Assembly (NCBI RefSeq): GCF_007002745.1
Contig: NZ_SGNY01000007.1
Span: forward strand, 124,001-188,000
Source of the DNA: Martinezella rhizogenes
GTDB taxonomy: Bacteria; Pseudomonadota; Alphaproteobacteria; Rhizobiales; Rhizobiaceae
DNA length: 64,000 nucleotides
Reading direction: 5' to 3'
The position numbers and the translations under genes are program-made. Below the pieces are notes generated by a model. That model searched no databases. It was not told where the DNA came from and saw only the letters and a list, made by a program, of their open reading frames with translations. How positions within the stretch are numbered: position 1 is the stretch's first letter; the number at the start of each line of letters is the position of its first letter. Positions 1-8,083 of the stretch are shown one piece after another.

Positions 1-726
1 AGCATTCTCGATGCGGACGACTTCTTTTTCAGAGGCCGTTTCACCGCCATGCTGGCTGATGACGACTGGGATCTGGTCGCCGACAATATCGCCTTCATCC
101 AGCAATCGGTTCCCGGTGCATCCTCCATGCAGCCGGCGCGCTTTGAACCTGAGGCCCGGTTTCTGTCGCTTGCGGAATTCGTGGAAGGCAATATTTCCAG
201 GCCCGGCGTGGAGCGCGGAGAGACTGGCTTCCTGAAACCGGTGATACGCCGCGACTTTCTCGACAAACATGCGCTGCGCTACGACGAGGCCCTGCGGCTG
301 GGCGAAGATTACGAGCTTTACGTTCGCGCGCTTGCCGCCGGCGCTCGCTACAAGGTCATCCGCCATTGCGGTTACGGCGCAATCGTGCGCGGCAATTCGC
401 TGAGCGGACGTCACAGCACCGAGGACCTTCGCCGCTTATACGAGGCGGACAGGGCCATCCTTGCCGGCTGCAGGCTGTCCGCCGATGAGGCCGCGATCCT
501 TCGAGAACATGAAAAACATATCCGCGCCAAATTCGAGCTTCGCCATTTTCTCGATGCGAAAAAGCAGAAAGGCGTAGGTGGCGCGCTGACCCACGCTCTT
601 GCGCGTCTGCCTGCCCTGCCGGCCATCACGCGCGGTATCCTGACCGACAAGACCGCGCGTTTCCGCAAGCCGTCGCAGCCGGTGCGGGATGTGCGATATC
701 TTCTGGATGGCACGCCGGTTTCGTGA
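1..726 (+). CDS. exoU: ExoU-like succinoglycan glucosyltransferase, 3' part only
   Basis: The gene is cut by the left edge of the window; the frame is open from base 1 and stops with TGA at 724-726. The first visible residues read SILDADDFF, which is the DXD metal/nucleotide-sugar site of a family 2 glycosyltransferase, so roughly the first third of the protein is missing. The remainder (LKPVIRRDFL, GEDYELYVRALAAG) matches the C-terminal half of the Exo-type GT2 enzymes also present here (ExoO, ExoW). Its place beside exoV and exoW matches exoU of Sinorhizobium, which adds a beta-1,6 glucose to the succinoglycan side chain on the cytoplasmic face of the membrane. Assignment to ExoU rests on synteny more than on unique residues. 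Confidence 0.8.
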   Translation, partial: SILDADDFFFRGRFTAMLADDDWDLVADNIAFIQQSVPGASSMQPARFEPEARFLSLAEFVEGNISRPGVERGETGFLKPVIRRDFLDKHALRYDEALRLGEDYELYVRALAAGARYKVIRHCGYGAIVRGNSLSGRHSTEDLRRLYEADRAILAGCRLSADEAAILREHEKHIRAKFELRHFLDAKKQKGVGGALTHALARLPALPAITRGILTDKTARFRKPSQPVRDVRYLLDGTPVS

Positions 727-772
727 GGGAAGAATGGACTGGATTGGGCAACACCGCGCTCAATACTCTGAT

Positions 773-857
773 GTCATCCTCGGGCCTGTCCCGAGGATTT
801 AATCACGTCGCATAAAATCGGTCGGCTGCGGATCCTCGGGACAAGCCCGAGGATGAC
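773..857. repeat. Inverted pair of short palindromic intergenic repeats
   Basis: Between the convergent ends of exoU and exoV lie two copies of a short element in opposite orientation: copy 1 at 773-801 and copy 2 at 831-857. Each is itself a hairpin (CCTCGGG, 5-base spacer, CCCGAGG), and together they can form a larger cruciform. The core resembles the palindrome at 55131-55157. This looks like a dispersed rhizobial intergenic palindrome (RIME/REP-like) and may also act as a bidirectional terminator for the convergent genes. Family membership is inference. Confidence 0.7.
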
Positions 858-916
858 GACGGAGAGGTCGGCGACCTCTCTTCCAAGCAAATTTTACCCA
901 TCCGGTGCTTTCGCCC

Positions 917-1873
917 CTAGAGATAATCCCGCTTGATCGTTTCCAGCACGGCGGAAAAACGCTCCTTGCGTTCTTCCAGCCTGCCATCCGGGCTGAGGCG
1001 CGGCTCGGCCCGGCTTGCCTGCCAGAGCGCCAGGGTGGAAGGTGCGGCCAGCACCTGCTTTGCCAGTTTGCGCAGCGACAGCGATTGCGTTTCCTGCGGC
1101 CGTACCAGCACATCACCCTCATGCGCCGAAACTGGGCCGGTCTCAGCAATAACAGGGGCTGGCGGCGGCGGAAAATTCATGCCCCAGAAGCGCGAGCCCT
1201 TTTTTGCCGCCTCGGCACGGGTGGAAACCGGTACGTAACGCGGCTGATATTCCACGCCGACGGTGCCTGCCCAATCGCTCCATTTGAAGCTGTTGATCGA
1301 GGGGGATGTGCTGACCGCCACCCATGGCACGCGGAAGGCATCGGCAAGGATTGCGCCATGCATGGATTCGGCGACGATGAATTCCGACTGGGCAATGGCA
1401 CGGATGACCGCCTTCGCCTCGCCGCGCGGGTCGAGATAGGTCAGCCCCGCCGGTTCGCACACCGTTTCCCACATGCCAAATTCCGCCGATTCCCAATGGG
1501 GAACGAAGGTCTTCTTGTGGATTTTCGGCAGGCCTTTGAAGTCCGGCATCTCGGTGACCATGACGGCGGGATCAACGATGCCCATTTCCGGCGAAAGCCC
1601 GAGCTTGGCGGCGGTTTTTTCGCCGCGCACGCAGCGAATATCCCAGAACCCTGTGCCCGTCGTATCCGGCACCGCGCCATAACCATAACCGCTGCCGATC
1701 ACCAGCTTGCGCTGCTTTACCGGCAACAGGATGTCGTTGAGAACGGTGCCGACGCCGACGAGCATCACATCGTCATGCACATCGCGCAGGCCTGGAAGCA
1801 GAAAATCCCACAGCCACAGATTGAGATCGTCACCGAAATTGCCATGATGCGATTCCCAGTGGTAAGGTTTCAT
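917..1873 (-). CDS. exoV: ExoV polysaccharide pyruvyltransferase
   Basis: A 318-residue protein of the polysaccharide pyruvyl transferase family. It begins MKPYHWESHHGNFGDDLNLW, where the GNFGDDLN segment is the characteristic N-terminal motif of ExoV/WcaK-type ketalases. In succinoglycan biosynthesis ExoV adds the pyruvate ketal to the terminal side-chain glucose of the lipid-linked octasaccharide, using phosphoenolpyruvate. The ATG at 1871-1873 has a good ribosome binding site (AGGAG about 8 bases upstream). The gene follows exoW on the same strand with a 51-base gap, so the two are probably co-transcribed. Length and neighbours fit the Sinorhizobium gene. Confidence 0.93.
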   Translation of the reverse strand: MKPYHWESHHGNFGDDLNLWLWDFLLPGLRDVHDDVMLVGVGTVLNDILLPVKQRKLVIGSGYGYGAVPDTTGTGFWDIRCVRGEKTAAKLGLSPEMGIVDPAVMVTEMPDFKGLPKIHKKTFVPHWESAEFGMWETVCEPAGLTYLDPRGEAKAVIRAIAQSEFIVAESMHGAILADAFRVPWVAVSTSPSINSFKWSDWAGTVGVEYQPRYVPVSTRAEAAKKGSRFWGMNFPPPPAPVIAETGPVSAHEGDVLVRPQETQSLSLRKLAKQVLAAPSTLALWQASRAEPRLSPDGRLEERKERFSAVLETIKRDYL

Positions 1874-1924
1874 GAGGTCACTCCTGGGTGAAAAACATAT
1901 AAATTCTTGCAGGCGAGAATTCGC

Positions 1925-2890
1925 TCATCTTGTGCGAACGATTTTTCCTGCACCGAGCTCAAAAGCGGCCCGAAGAAGTGCGGGATCGCGCATTGCCCAC
2001 TTCAGGAGCAACCCGAATTCGGGAATTTTACGCCGTTTCAGATTACCCGCCTGGCTCCACAGCGCCTGTTTACGGGCCGTGTTTTTATAGGAAGCGATCG
2101 ATGCCACATCGGCCGGCCGACGGGAAAAACGTCCCTCCAGAGTGTCGAGCGCCACCCAGGTATTGAATTGCTGACGCAGGAATTCCGGCGAGGTATTGTC
2201 GATGCTGTGGAAAATATTGACGCCCATGCCGCGCATCGCACCGGCATCGTCACATAGAAGCGTCCGCTTCGATGCAAGGATGCAATCGCAGAAAAACAGC
2301 ACATCTTCCGCAGCCAGTCTCAGCGCCGGATCGAAGCGTATCTTTTCAAACAGCGGACGGCCGATCACCATGCAGGAGAGGTGCAGGAAACTCCAGTTGC
2401 GCAGCATGACGCTTGCGAGATCCGGTAGTTCGATCACCAGCGGCTTCTCGGAAAGCCTTGCCGCACCTTCGTTCTTTTCCAGTTCCGAAATGGCAAAATG
2501 GTAATAAAATTCGTCACTTGCCTGCATCGATGCCCAGTAGCACTCGCCGCGATAGGTCTCAAGCGCGAAGGCAGCATTCTGCAGATGATCGGGCGTCCAG
2601 ATATCGTCGGAATCGAGAAAAGCGACGTAGTCGCTACCAGCAGGCACATTGACGAGACCGGTATTGCGCGCGCCGCCAGGCCCGCCATTGGCCTGCTTAA
2701 TGACAAGAATCCGGTCTTTCTCACCCTGCGAAAGTTCCGCAAGTTCGCTTTCGATCGGATATGGCGATTCGTCATCGACGATGACAAGATCGAAATCCTG
2801 GTAAGTCTGCGCAAAAACCGATGCGAGTGCACGTCCAAGAATTCCGTGCTGCTTTTGGTAATAGGGAATGACGACAGTAAATCTTGCCAT
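1925..2890 (-). CDS. exoW: ExoW succinoglycan glucosyltransferase (GT2)
   Basis: A family 2 glycosyltransferase of 321 residues. The N terminus MARFTVVIPYYQ starts the Rossmann-like GT-A fold, LVIVDDESPYPIES is the nucleotide-binding strand, GGPGGARNTG is the typical loop, and FLDSDD is the DXD metal site. In succinoglycan synthesis ExoW adds a beta-1,3-linked glucose near the end of the octasaccharide repeat. I start at the ATG at 2890, which is preceded by AAGGGGCG; a TTG 24 bases upstream is the only longer option. It is divergent from exoT and upstream of exoV. Confidence 0.92.
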   Translation of the reverse strand: MARFTVVIPYYQKQHGILGRALASVFAQTYQDFDLVIVDDESPYPIESELAELSQGEKDRILVIKQANGGPGGARNTGLVNVPAGSDYVAFLDSDDIWTPDHLQNAAFALETYRGECYWASMQASDEFYYHFAISELEKNEGAARLSEKPLVIELPDLASVMLRNWSFLHLSCMVIGRPLFEKIRFDPALRLAAEDVLFFCDCILASKRTLLCDDAGAMRGMGVNIFHSIDNTSPEFLRQQFNTWVALDTLEGRFSRRPADVASIASYKNTARKQALWSQAGNLKRRKIPEFGLLLKWAMRDPALLRAAFELGAGKIVRTR

Positions 2891-3009
2891 TGTTTCGCCC
2901 CTTGCGTTGATCAAGAAGTGTCGGGCCCGATCCTAAAAGCGGCCCCGATGGTATCGGCAACTCCCAACCGGCGATCCTCCCCGCCGGCCTCCAGAAACAG
3001 GATGCTTGT

Positions 3010-4488
3010 ATGCCCCCAGCTCCAAATGTAAAGACCATCACCACCAATGTGGGGTGGAGCGTCCTGTCAAAAACAGGGACATTCGGGCTTAAGTTTGTCA
3101 CGGTCCCCATTCTCGCAAGACTGCTTTCCCCGGAAGAATTCGGCGTCGTCGCGGTAGGACTTACGGTTGTACAGTTCCTGACCATGATTGCCGGCGCGGG
3201 ACTGACATCGGCGCTGATCGTCGAAAAAGAAGAGGATATGGATACGATCCATACCGTCTTCTGGGCCAATCTGGCGATTTCCTGCACCATGGCTGCTGTG
3301 CTTTACATCTTCGCGGAATTTTTCGGCGGCCTGCTGGGCGCAGTGGAGAGCGCCTATCTCCTGCGCATCATGGCCTTTCTCATTCCACTGCAGCTGGCCG
3401 GTGATGTCGCCTATTCGTTGCTTGCCCGGCGCATGAACTTCAGCAAGGACGCGCTGTGGAGCATGGCGTCGGAAAGCATCGCGGCGGTGGTCGCGGTGGC
3501 TCTGGCGCTTCTTGGCTTCGGGGTCTGGGCGCTCATCATCCAGCTTTTCGCAGCTGCCCTCATCCGGCTTGTCGGGCTTTATGCCGTTTCCCGTTATTGC
3601 CCGCGCTTCGTCATGAAACCGCGCCGTCTCGTGCCGCTGCTCGGCTTCAGCTCTGGCCTGATGGGGTCGGAAATCGCCAATTTCGTCACTTTCCAGTCGC
3701 CGATGGTGGTGATCGCCCGGCATCTTGGCCTTGCCGATGCCGGCGCCTATTCCGCCTCCAACCGCTTTGCCAGCATTCCCAATCAGGTGGTGCTATCCGC
3801 CGTCATGGGGGTTTTGTTTCCCGCCTTCAGCCGAATGATGGACGATCCGCAGCGCCGCCGCGACGCCCTGATGTTCAGCACGCAGGTGCTGACCGTGCTG
3901 CTTGCGCCGATGATGTTCGGCCTCTGGGCAGTGGCCGAACCGGCCATGCTGGTCATCTTCGGGCAAAACTGGGCCTATGCCTGGCCGGTCCTCGGTCTGC
4001 TCGCCCTGTCAAAGGCCATTCTGACGCCGTGCAGCACGTTCATCCCCTATTTGAAGGGCGCGGGTTACGGCCGTGTACTGTTCTGGTCTGCGACGCTCCG
4101 CGCCATCGTGACCACACTAGCCGTCTGGCTCGCCGCGATTTATGGCACGCTGATCGATGCCATGGTGTGGCTCTGCATCGTCAATGCGGTGACGCTGGTC
4201 GCCTATTCCTGGGCGGTGTTCAAGGCGAGCGACACGCCGTTTCTCCGCGGCCTCTATGTCAGCAGCAGGCCAATGATCGCAGCGTTGATCATGGCGGTTT
4301 CGGTGCGTTATCTGCTTCATGTGCTTGCAGACCGCATTCCAAGCGCCACCCTTCAGGTTCTCGTCGGCGCGGCCGTCGGCGGCGTCATCTATGCGGTGCT
4401 GATCCTGTTGACGGAACGCTCGCTGCTGGGGAAAATTCTCGGAATGGTGAAATCGCGGCGCATGCGGGGCGCCGCAACCCAAGGTTAG
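3010..4488 (+). CDS. exoT: ExoT, Wzx-type flippase for succinoglycan
   Basis: A 492-residue polytopic inner-membrane protein of the polysaccharide transporter/MATE-like (Wzx) superfamily with about 12-14 hydrophobic segments from residue 20 to 480. The N terminus (NVGWSVLSKTGTFGLKFVTVPILARLLSPEEFG) is the classic flippase start. ExoT moves lipid-linked succinoglycan repeat units to the periplasm and, with ExoP and ExoQ, influences low-molecular-weight polymer formation in Sinorhizobium. The gene stands alone on the plus strand between divergent exoW and the exoH operon and is followed by a hairpin at 4527-4568. Its length is close to that of known ExoT. Confidence 0.9.
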   Translation: MPPAPNVKTITTNVGWSVLSKTGTFGLKFVTVPILARLLSPEEFGVVAVGLTVVQFLTMIAGAGLTSALIVEKEEDMDTIHTVFWANLAISCTMAAVLYIFAEFFGGLLGAVESAYLLRIMAFLIPLQLAGDVAYSLLARRMNFSKDALWSMASESIAAVVAVALALLGFGVWALIIQLFAAALIRLVGLYAVSRYCPRFVMKPRRLVPLLGFSSGLMGSEIANFVTFQSPMVVIARHLGLADAGAYSASNRFASIPNQVVLSAVMGVLFPAFSRMMDDPQRRRDALMFSTQVLTVLLAPMMFGLWAVAEPAMLVIFGQNWAYAWPVLGLLALSKAILTPCSTFIPYLKGAGYGRVLFWSATLRAIVTTLAVWLAAIYGTLIDAMVWLCIVNAVTLVAYSWAVFKASDTPFLRGLYVSSRPMIAALIMAVSVRYLLHVLADRIPSATLQVLVGAAVGGVIYAVLILLTERSLLGKILGMVKSRRMRGAATQG

Positions 4489-4859
4489 AAATCTCGCTAA
4501 AAAACGCGCCTCATTTCCGCCGTTAAGCCACCTTGTCGCGGTGATTTCATTGAACTCGACAAGGTGGCGCCGCCTCTCTTTTTGCAGCGCAACATCACGA
4601 CAAATGACAAATTCACACGCTTCAGCGATTTTTAACGATGCGTGATTTTTAAAAAACTCTATTTATTTCAGTACTTTGATTTTTCTCGGCCGCAGAAATA
4701 GCGCTAAGGCCAGACAATCACCCGCAAAATCTAATCTTGTGTTTTTCCCGCGCCGCCACATTTTATCCCAAAGTCGAAACCAGACTTTCCAGTGCGGGCT
4801 TAAGTTCGCTCTGGTTGCAACGCGGCGTGGGGAGACGCCGCCCAATAGGGGTGACTGAT
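4489..4859 (+). other. exoT-exoH intergenic region with the presumed exoH operon promoter
   Basis: A 371-base gap. Apart from the hairpin at 4527-4568 it holds an AT-rich stretch (about 4590-4700, including TTTTTAACG and TTTTTAAAAAACTC) that is the likely place of the promoter for exoH-K-L-A-M-O-N. I could not place convincing -35 and -10 boxes. In Sinorhizobium meliloti the nuclease-like gene exoI lies between exoH and exoT; no reading frame of that size with good coding character is present here. Confidence 0.5.
4527..4583 (+). terminator. Terminator-like hairpin after exoT
   Basis: A perfect 12-base inverted repeat (GCCACCTTGTCG at 4527-4538 and CGACAAGGTGGC at 4557-4568) with an 18-base loop lies 38 bases after the exoT stop. 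A run of five T follows at 4579-4583. The T run is about 10 bases from the stem, so intrinsic termination may be inefficient. The position separates exoT from the exoH operon. Confidence 0.6.
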
Positions 4860-6008
4860 GTGACTGTCGATCAGAACCTATCCTCCCGTATCAATTTGAT
4901 GCGCATATTGTTGATTTCAGGAATCGTGTTCGTCCATGTGCCGCACGATGCCGAAACCAGCCCATTTCTTGGCCTTTATGGCTTCTTTGACTGGCTGCGG
5001 GTTTTTCTGGGAGATGCGCTGTTTCGCATTGGCGTGCCCTGTCTCAGCGCCATTTCCGGTTACCTGCTGTTTCGCCGCGGCATGAGCGGTTTCGATTATC
5101 CGGCGACGATCCGCTCCAAGTCGAAAACCGTGCTGCTGCCCTTCCTTCTGTGGAATGGCGCACTGTTTGCCGCCGTGCTGCTTATCCAGCTGTTCGACCT
5201 TGGCGTCGGCTATTTCCCTGATCTGTGGAACGCCAGCCCGCGGGAAATCATTAGTCACGGAACGGCGCTTGAAGAGCTGCCGGTCAACGTGCCGCTGTAT
5301 TTCCTGCGTGATCTCTTTGTCTGCATTCTGCTGTCGCCGGTGCTTGCCTTTCTGATGCGCCGTTTCGCGCTGCCAACGCTGGCAATCCTGCTCATCATCA
5401 CCGCCATGCCTGATTTGACGATCTTCATCGTTCAGAAGAAATCCATCCTTTTCAGTTTTTCGCTCGGCATTGCACTTGCCCTGCATCGGGTCGATGTCAA
5501 GGCACTCGATCCTTACGCCGTGCCGATCATGGCGCTGACCTTTGCCGCTTCGGCCATGCTGGCCACCGGCCTTTATTTCACCGGCCCGGAATTCACCTTC
5601 TGGCTCAACATGTCGCGCAATCTTTTGGCCGTCTTCGGCGCGCTCGGCTTCTGGGTCTCTTCCTCGATACTGATCCGCAGCCGGCTTGGCCAGCGGCTTG
5701 CCGAGACCGGCAGCCTGAGCTTCTGGATATTCTGCGCCCATTATCCGTTGCTCGTCATCATGTGGATGGTGTGGAACAGGGGCGGGCCGGATTTCTATCC
5801 CGCCTTCTATATCAGCGCGACGCTGTCGGCCTTTGCCATTCTGGTGGTCAGCAACGCCCAGACCCGCAAATACCTGCCGGCCGTCTATGGCGTATTGACG
5901 GGAAGCCGCAACGGCAAATCCAAGCCGAAAGCCGATTTTACGGCAAAACGGGGCGCCATCATCGGCCCGCCCACATCCGAAACACTTTATTCGCAACGAC
6001 AGAGGTGA
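4860..6008 (+). CDS. exoH: ExoH succinyltransferase (acyltransferase 3 family)
   Basis: An integral-membrane acyltransferase of the OafA/NolX-like acyltransferase 3 family, about 382 residues with some ten hydrophobic segments. ExoH transfers succinate to succinoglycan, a modification needed for cleavage by ExoK and for signalling in nodulating relatives. The family's N-terminal helix is visible (NLMRILLISGIVFVHVPH, with the conserved His in the HVPH segment). A longer frame opens at 4737, but I start at GTG 4860 because AGGGG lies 8 bases before it and the protein then begins VTVDQNLSSRINLMR, close to the usual ExoH length. exoK follows after 4 bases, so this is the first gene of the operon. 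Confidence 0.87.
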   Translation: MTVDQNLSSRINLMRILLISGIVFVHVPHDAETSPFLGLYGFFDWLRVFLGDALFRIGVPCLSAISGYLLFRRGMSGFDYPATIRSKSKTVLLPFLLWNGALFAAVLLIQLFDLGVGYFPDLWNASPREIISHGTALEELPVNVPLYFLRDLFVCILLSPVLAFLMRRFALPTLAILLIITAMPDLTIFIVQKKSILFSFSLGIALALHRVDVKALDPYAVPIMALTFAASAMLATGLYFTGPEFTFWLNMSRNLLAVFGALGFWVSSSILIRSRLGQRLAETGSLSFWIFCAHYPLLVIMWMVWNRGGPDFYPAFYISATLSAFAILVVSNAQTRKYLPAVYGVLTGSRNGKSKPKADFTAKRGAIIGPPTSETLYSQRQR

Positions 6009-6012
6009 ACCA

Positions 6013-6804
6013 ATGACAACATTTGTCACCCGCGTTCAGACACGCATTCTTCTCGCCGCAGCCCTCTCGGCCACGGCTTTGGCAGCGCCGCTTCATGCAC
6101 AGGAAGGCAACGGCACGTCCTTCATCGAGAACTTCGACCAGATGGACAGAAGCTTCTGGTACGTCTCCGATGGCTGGAACAATGGCGCGCATCAGAACTG
6201 CACCTGGTCGAAGAAGCTGGCGACGGTGGAAAACGGCCAGCTCACGCTTGGTTTCGAGGAAGCCAAGGCCGGTGAGCGCAATTTCGCCTGCGGTGAGATC
6301 CAGACCAAGGGCCGTTATCGCTATGGCACCTATGAGGCACGCATGAAGGCTGCCACCGGCTCCGGGCTGAACTCCGCCTTCTTCACCTATATCGGCCCGA
6401 CCGATAAAAAGCCGCATGATGAAATCGACTTCGAGGTGCTGGGCAGGAATACGGGCCAGGTACAGCTGAACCAGTATATTTCCGCCAAGGGCGGCAATGA
6501 GAAGCTGGTGCCGGTGGAAGGCGGAGCCGATGCCGGTTTCAACGATTACGCCTTCGTCTGGGAGCCGCAGCGCCTGCGTTATTACGTCAACGGCAAGCTC
6601 GTCCATGAAGTGACCGACGAGACGAAAATCCCGCAAAACGCCCAGAAGATTTTCTTCAGCCTGTGGGGCACTGACACGCTGAAGGACTGGATGGGCAAGT
6701 TTTCCTATTCCGGCGCGACGCAGATGGTCGTTGATCGTTTTGCCTTCACCGCGCTCGGCGACAAATGTCAGTTCCCGGAATCCATCGCCTGCGCCCTTAA
6801 CTGA
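6013..6804 (+). CDS. exoK: ExoK secreted endo-glycanase (GH16)
   Basis: A 263-residue glycoside hydrolase family 16 protein with a Sec-type signal peptide (cut probably after LHAQ, residue 30). The catalytic motif HDEIDFEVLG is intact: E137 is the predicted nucleophile, D139 the assisting acid and E141 the acid/base. In Sinorhizobium, ExoK cuts nascent succinylated succinoglycan into low-molecular-weight forms after secretion through the PrsDE type I system. An N-terminal signal peptide is what the sequence shows here, so the export route should not be assumed. It sits between exoH and exoL as in rhizobia. Confidence 0.93.
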   Translation: MTTFVTRVQTRILLAAALSATALAAPLHAQEGNGTSFIENFDQMDRSFWYVSDGWNNGAHQNCTWSKKLATVENGQLTLGFEEAKAGERNFACGEIQTKGRYRYGTYEARMKAATGSGLNSAFFTYIGPTDKKPHDEIDFEVLGRNTGQVQLNQYISAKGGNEKLVPVEGGADAGFNDYAFVWEPQRLRYYVNGKLVHEVTDETKIPQNAQKIFFSLWGTDTLKDWMGKFSYSGATQMVVDRFAFTALGDKCQFPESIACALN

Positions 6805-6863
6805 CGGCATTTTTTATCGATCCGCTTTTTTGAACCAAACGGAATCTGCTGCGTCTTTGACGC

Positions 6864-8066
6864 ATGAACCAACCGGAACCCCGCATGACCCATGTTCTAT
6901 ATCTCGCGCATGATCTGTCGGACCCCGCCATTCGCCGGCGGGTGCTGACCCTGCTTGCGGGTGGGGCGCGCGTCACGCTGGCCGGCTTCCGGCGCGGACA
7001 GAACCGGCTGGCAGAGATTGAAGGCGTCATACCCGTTGTGCTTGGGGAAACCGCCGACGGGCAGTTTCTGCAGCGCATGGCGGCGGTAGCGAAAGCCAGC
7101 CTTTCGCTGGGCAAAACCCTGCACGATATCCCCACGCCCGATGTCATTCTTGCCAGAAACCTGGAAATGCTGGCGCTGGCAAAACGCGCCATGTCGATCT
7201 ATGCCCGGCAGCCGGCGCTGGTTTATGAATGTCTCGACATTCACCGCCTGCTTCTCAACAAGGGCAAGCCCGGACAGATGCTGAATGCCGCGCAGCGTTA
7301 TTTCGCCCGCGACGCCAAACTGCTGGTGACGAGTTCCCCGGCTTTCGTGGAGCATTATTTCAAGCCGGTTTCCGGTCTTAATCTTCCCGTGCTGCTGCAG
7401 GAAAACAAGGTGCTGGCGCTTGACACCACCGTTGCCGCCACGCCGCAACCGCGCCCGCCCGCCCCGGGTGAGCCATGGAAAATCGGCTGGTTCGGCGCGC
7501 TTCGCTGCCGCAAATCGCTCGAAATCCTTGCCGAATTCGCGAAGCGCATGGATGGCAGGGTCGAAATCATCCTGCGCGGTCGGCCGGCCTATTCGGAATT
7601 TTCAGATTTCGACGGCTTCGTGGCTGCCGCTCCGCATGTGCATTTCCATGGGCCTTACAAGAACCCCGAAGACCTTGCCGCCATCTATAACGAGGTGCAG
7701 TTCACCTGGGCGATCGACTTTTTCGAGGAAGGCCAGAATTCCAGCTGGCTGCTGCCCAACCGGCTGTATGAGGGCTGCCTTTATGGCACCCTGCCGATTG
7801 CGCTTGCCGGCACGGAAACCGCCCGCTTCATCAACAGGCGCGATATCGGCTTTGTCCTGCAGAATGCCCGCCCGGAGGACCTCGCCGCCCTGTTCGGCCA
7901 GATGACGCCGCAAACTTACGCGGACGCCTTCGACACCCTCTCGGCAATAGACAGCAAACAATGGCTCACCGACCGCGACGATTGCCGTCAGCTGGTCCAG
8001 CACTTGTCCTCACTTGCAAAATCCGCCTCCGGCCATGCCCGTGAAGCGCAGTTTTCACCCGTGTAA
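6864..8066 (+). CDS. exoL: ExoL succinoglycan beta-1,4-glucosyltransferase
   Basis: A GT-B type glycosyltransferase of up to 400 residues: an N-terminal half beginning VLYLAHDLSDPAIRRRV and a C-terminal nucleotide-sugar half with WKIGWFGALRCRKSLEIL and NSSWLLPNRLYEGCLYGTLPIAL. ExoL adds the third sugar (beta-1,4 glucose) of the succinoglycan repeat on undecaprenyl diphosphate. The start is uncertain: ATG 6864 gives the longest form, ATG 6885 gives MTHVLYLAHD, which better resembles relatives; neither has a strong ribosome binding site. The stop codon TAA at 8064-8066 lies just before the exoA start, indicating translational coupling. Confidence 0.9.
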   Translation: MNQPEPRMTHVLYLAHDLSDPAIRRRVLTLLAGGARVTLAGFRRGQNRLAEIEGVIPVVLGETADGQFLQRMAAVAKASLSLGKTLHDIPTPDVILARNLEMLALAKRAMSIYARQPALVYECLDIHRLLLNKGKPGQMLNAAQRYFARDAKLLVTSSPAFVEHYFKPVSGLNLPVLLQENKVLALDTTVAATPQPRPPAPGEPWKIGWFGALRCRKSLEILAEFAKRMDGRVEIILRGRPAYSEFSDFDGFVAAAPHVHFHGPYKNPEDLAAIYNEVQFTWAIDFFEEGQNSSWLLPNRLYEGCLYGTLPIALAGTETARFINRRDIGFVLQNARPEDLAALFGQMTPQTYADAFDTLSAIDSKQWLTDRDDCRQLVQHLSSLAKSASGHAREAQFSPV

Positions 8067-8083
8067 TGCGTAGGGGGCAAATC

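Noticed and set aside
905-1891. 328-codon open frame on the plus strand across exoV
   Set aside because: Antisense to the well-supported exoV; composition is typical of a GC-rich shadow frame and it would collide with exoW and exoV transcription.
6013-6804. ExoK as a type I-secreted protein
   Set aside because: The protein shows a clear N-terminal Sec-type signal and no C-terminal glycine-rich repeats, so type I secretion could not be supported from sequence, although the Sinorhizobium enzyme is described as PrsDE dependent.
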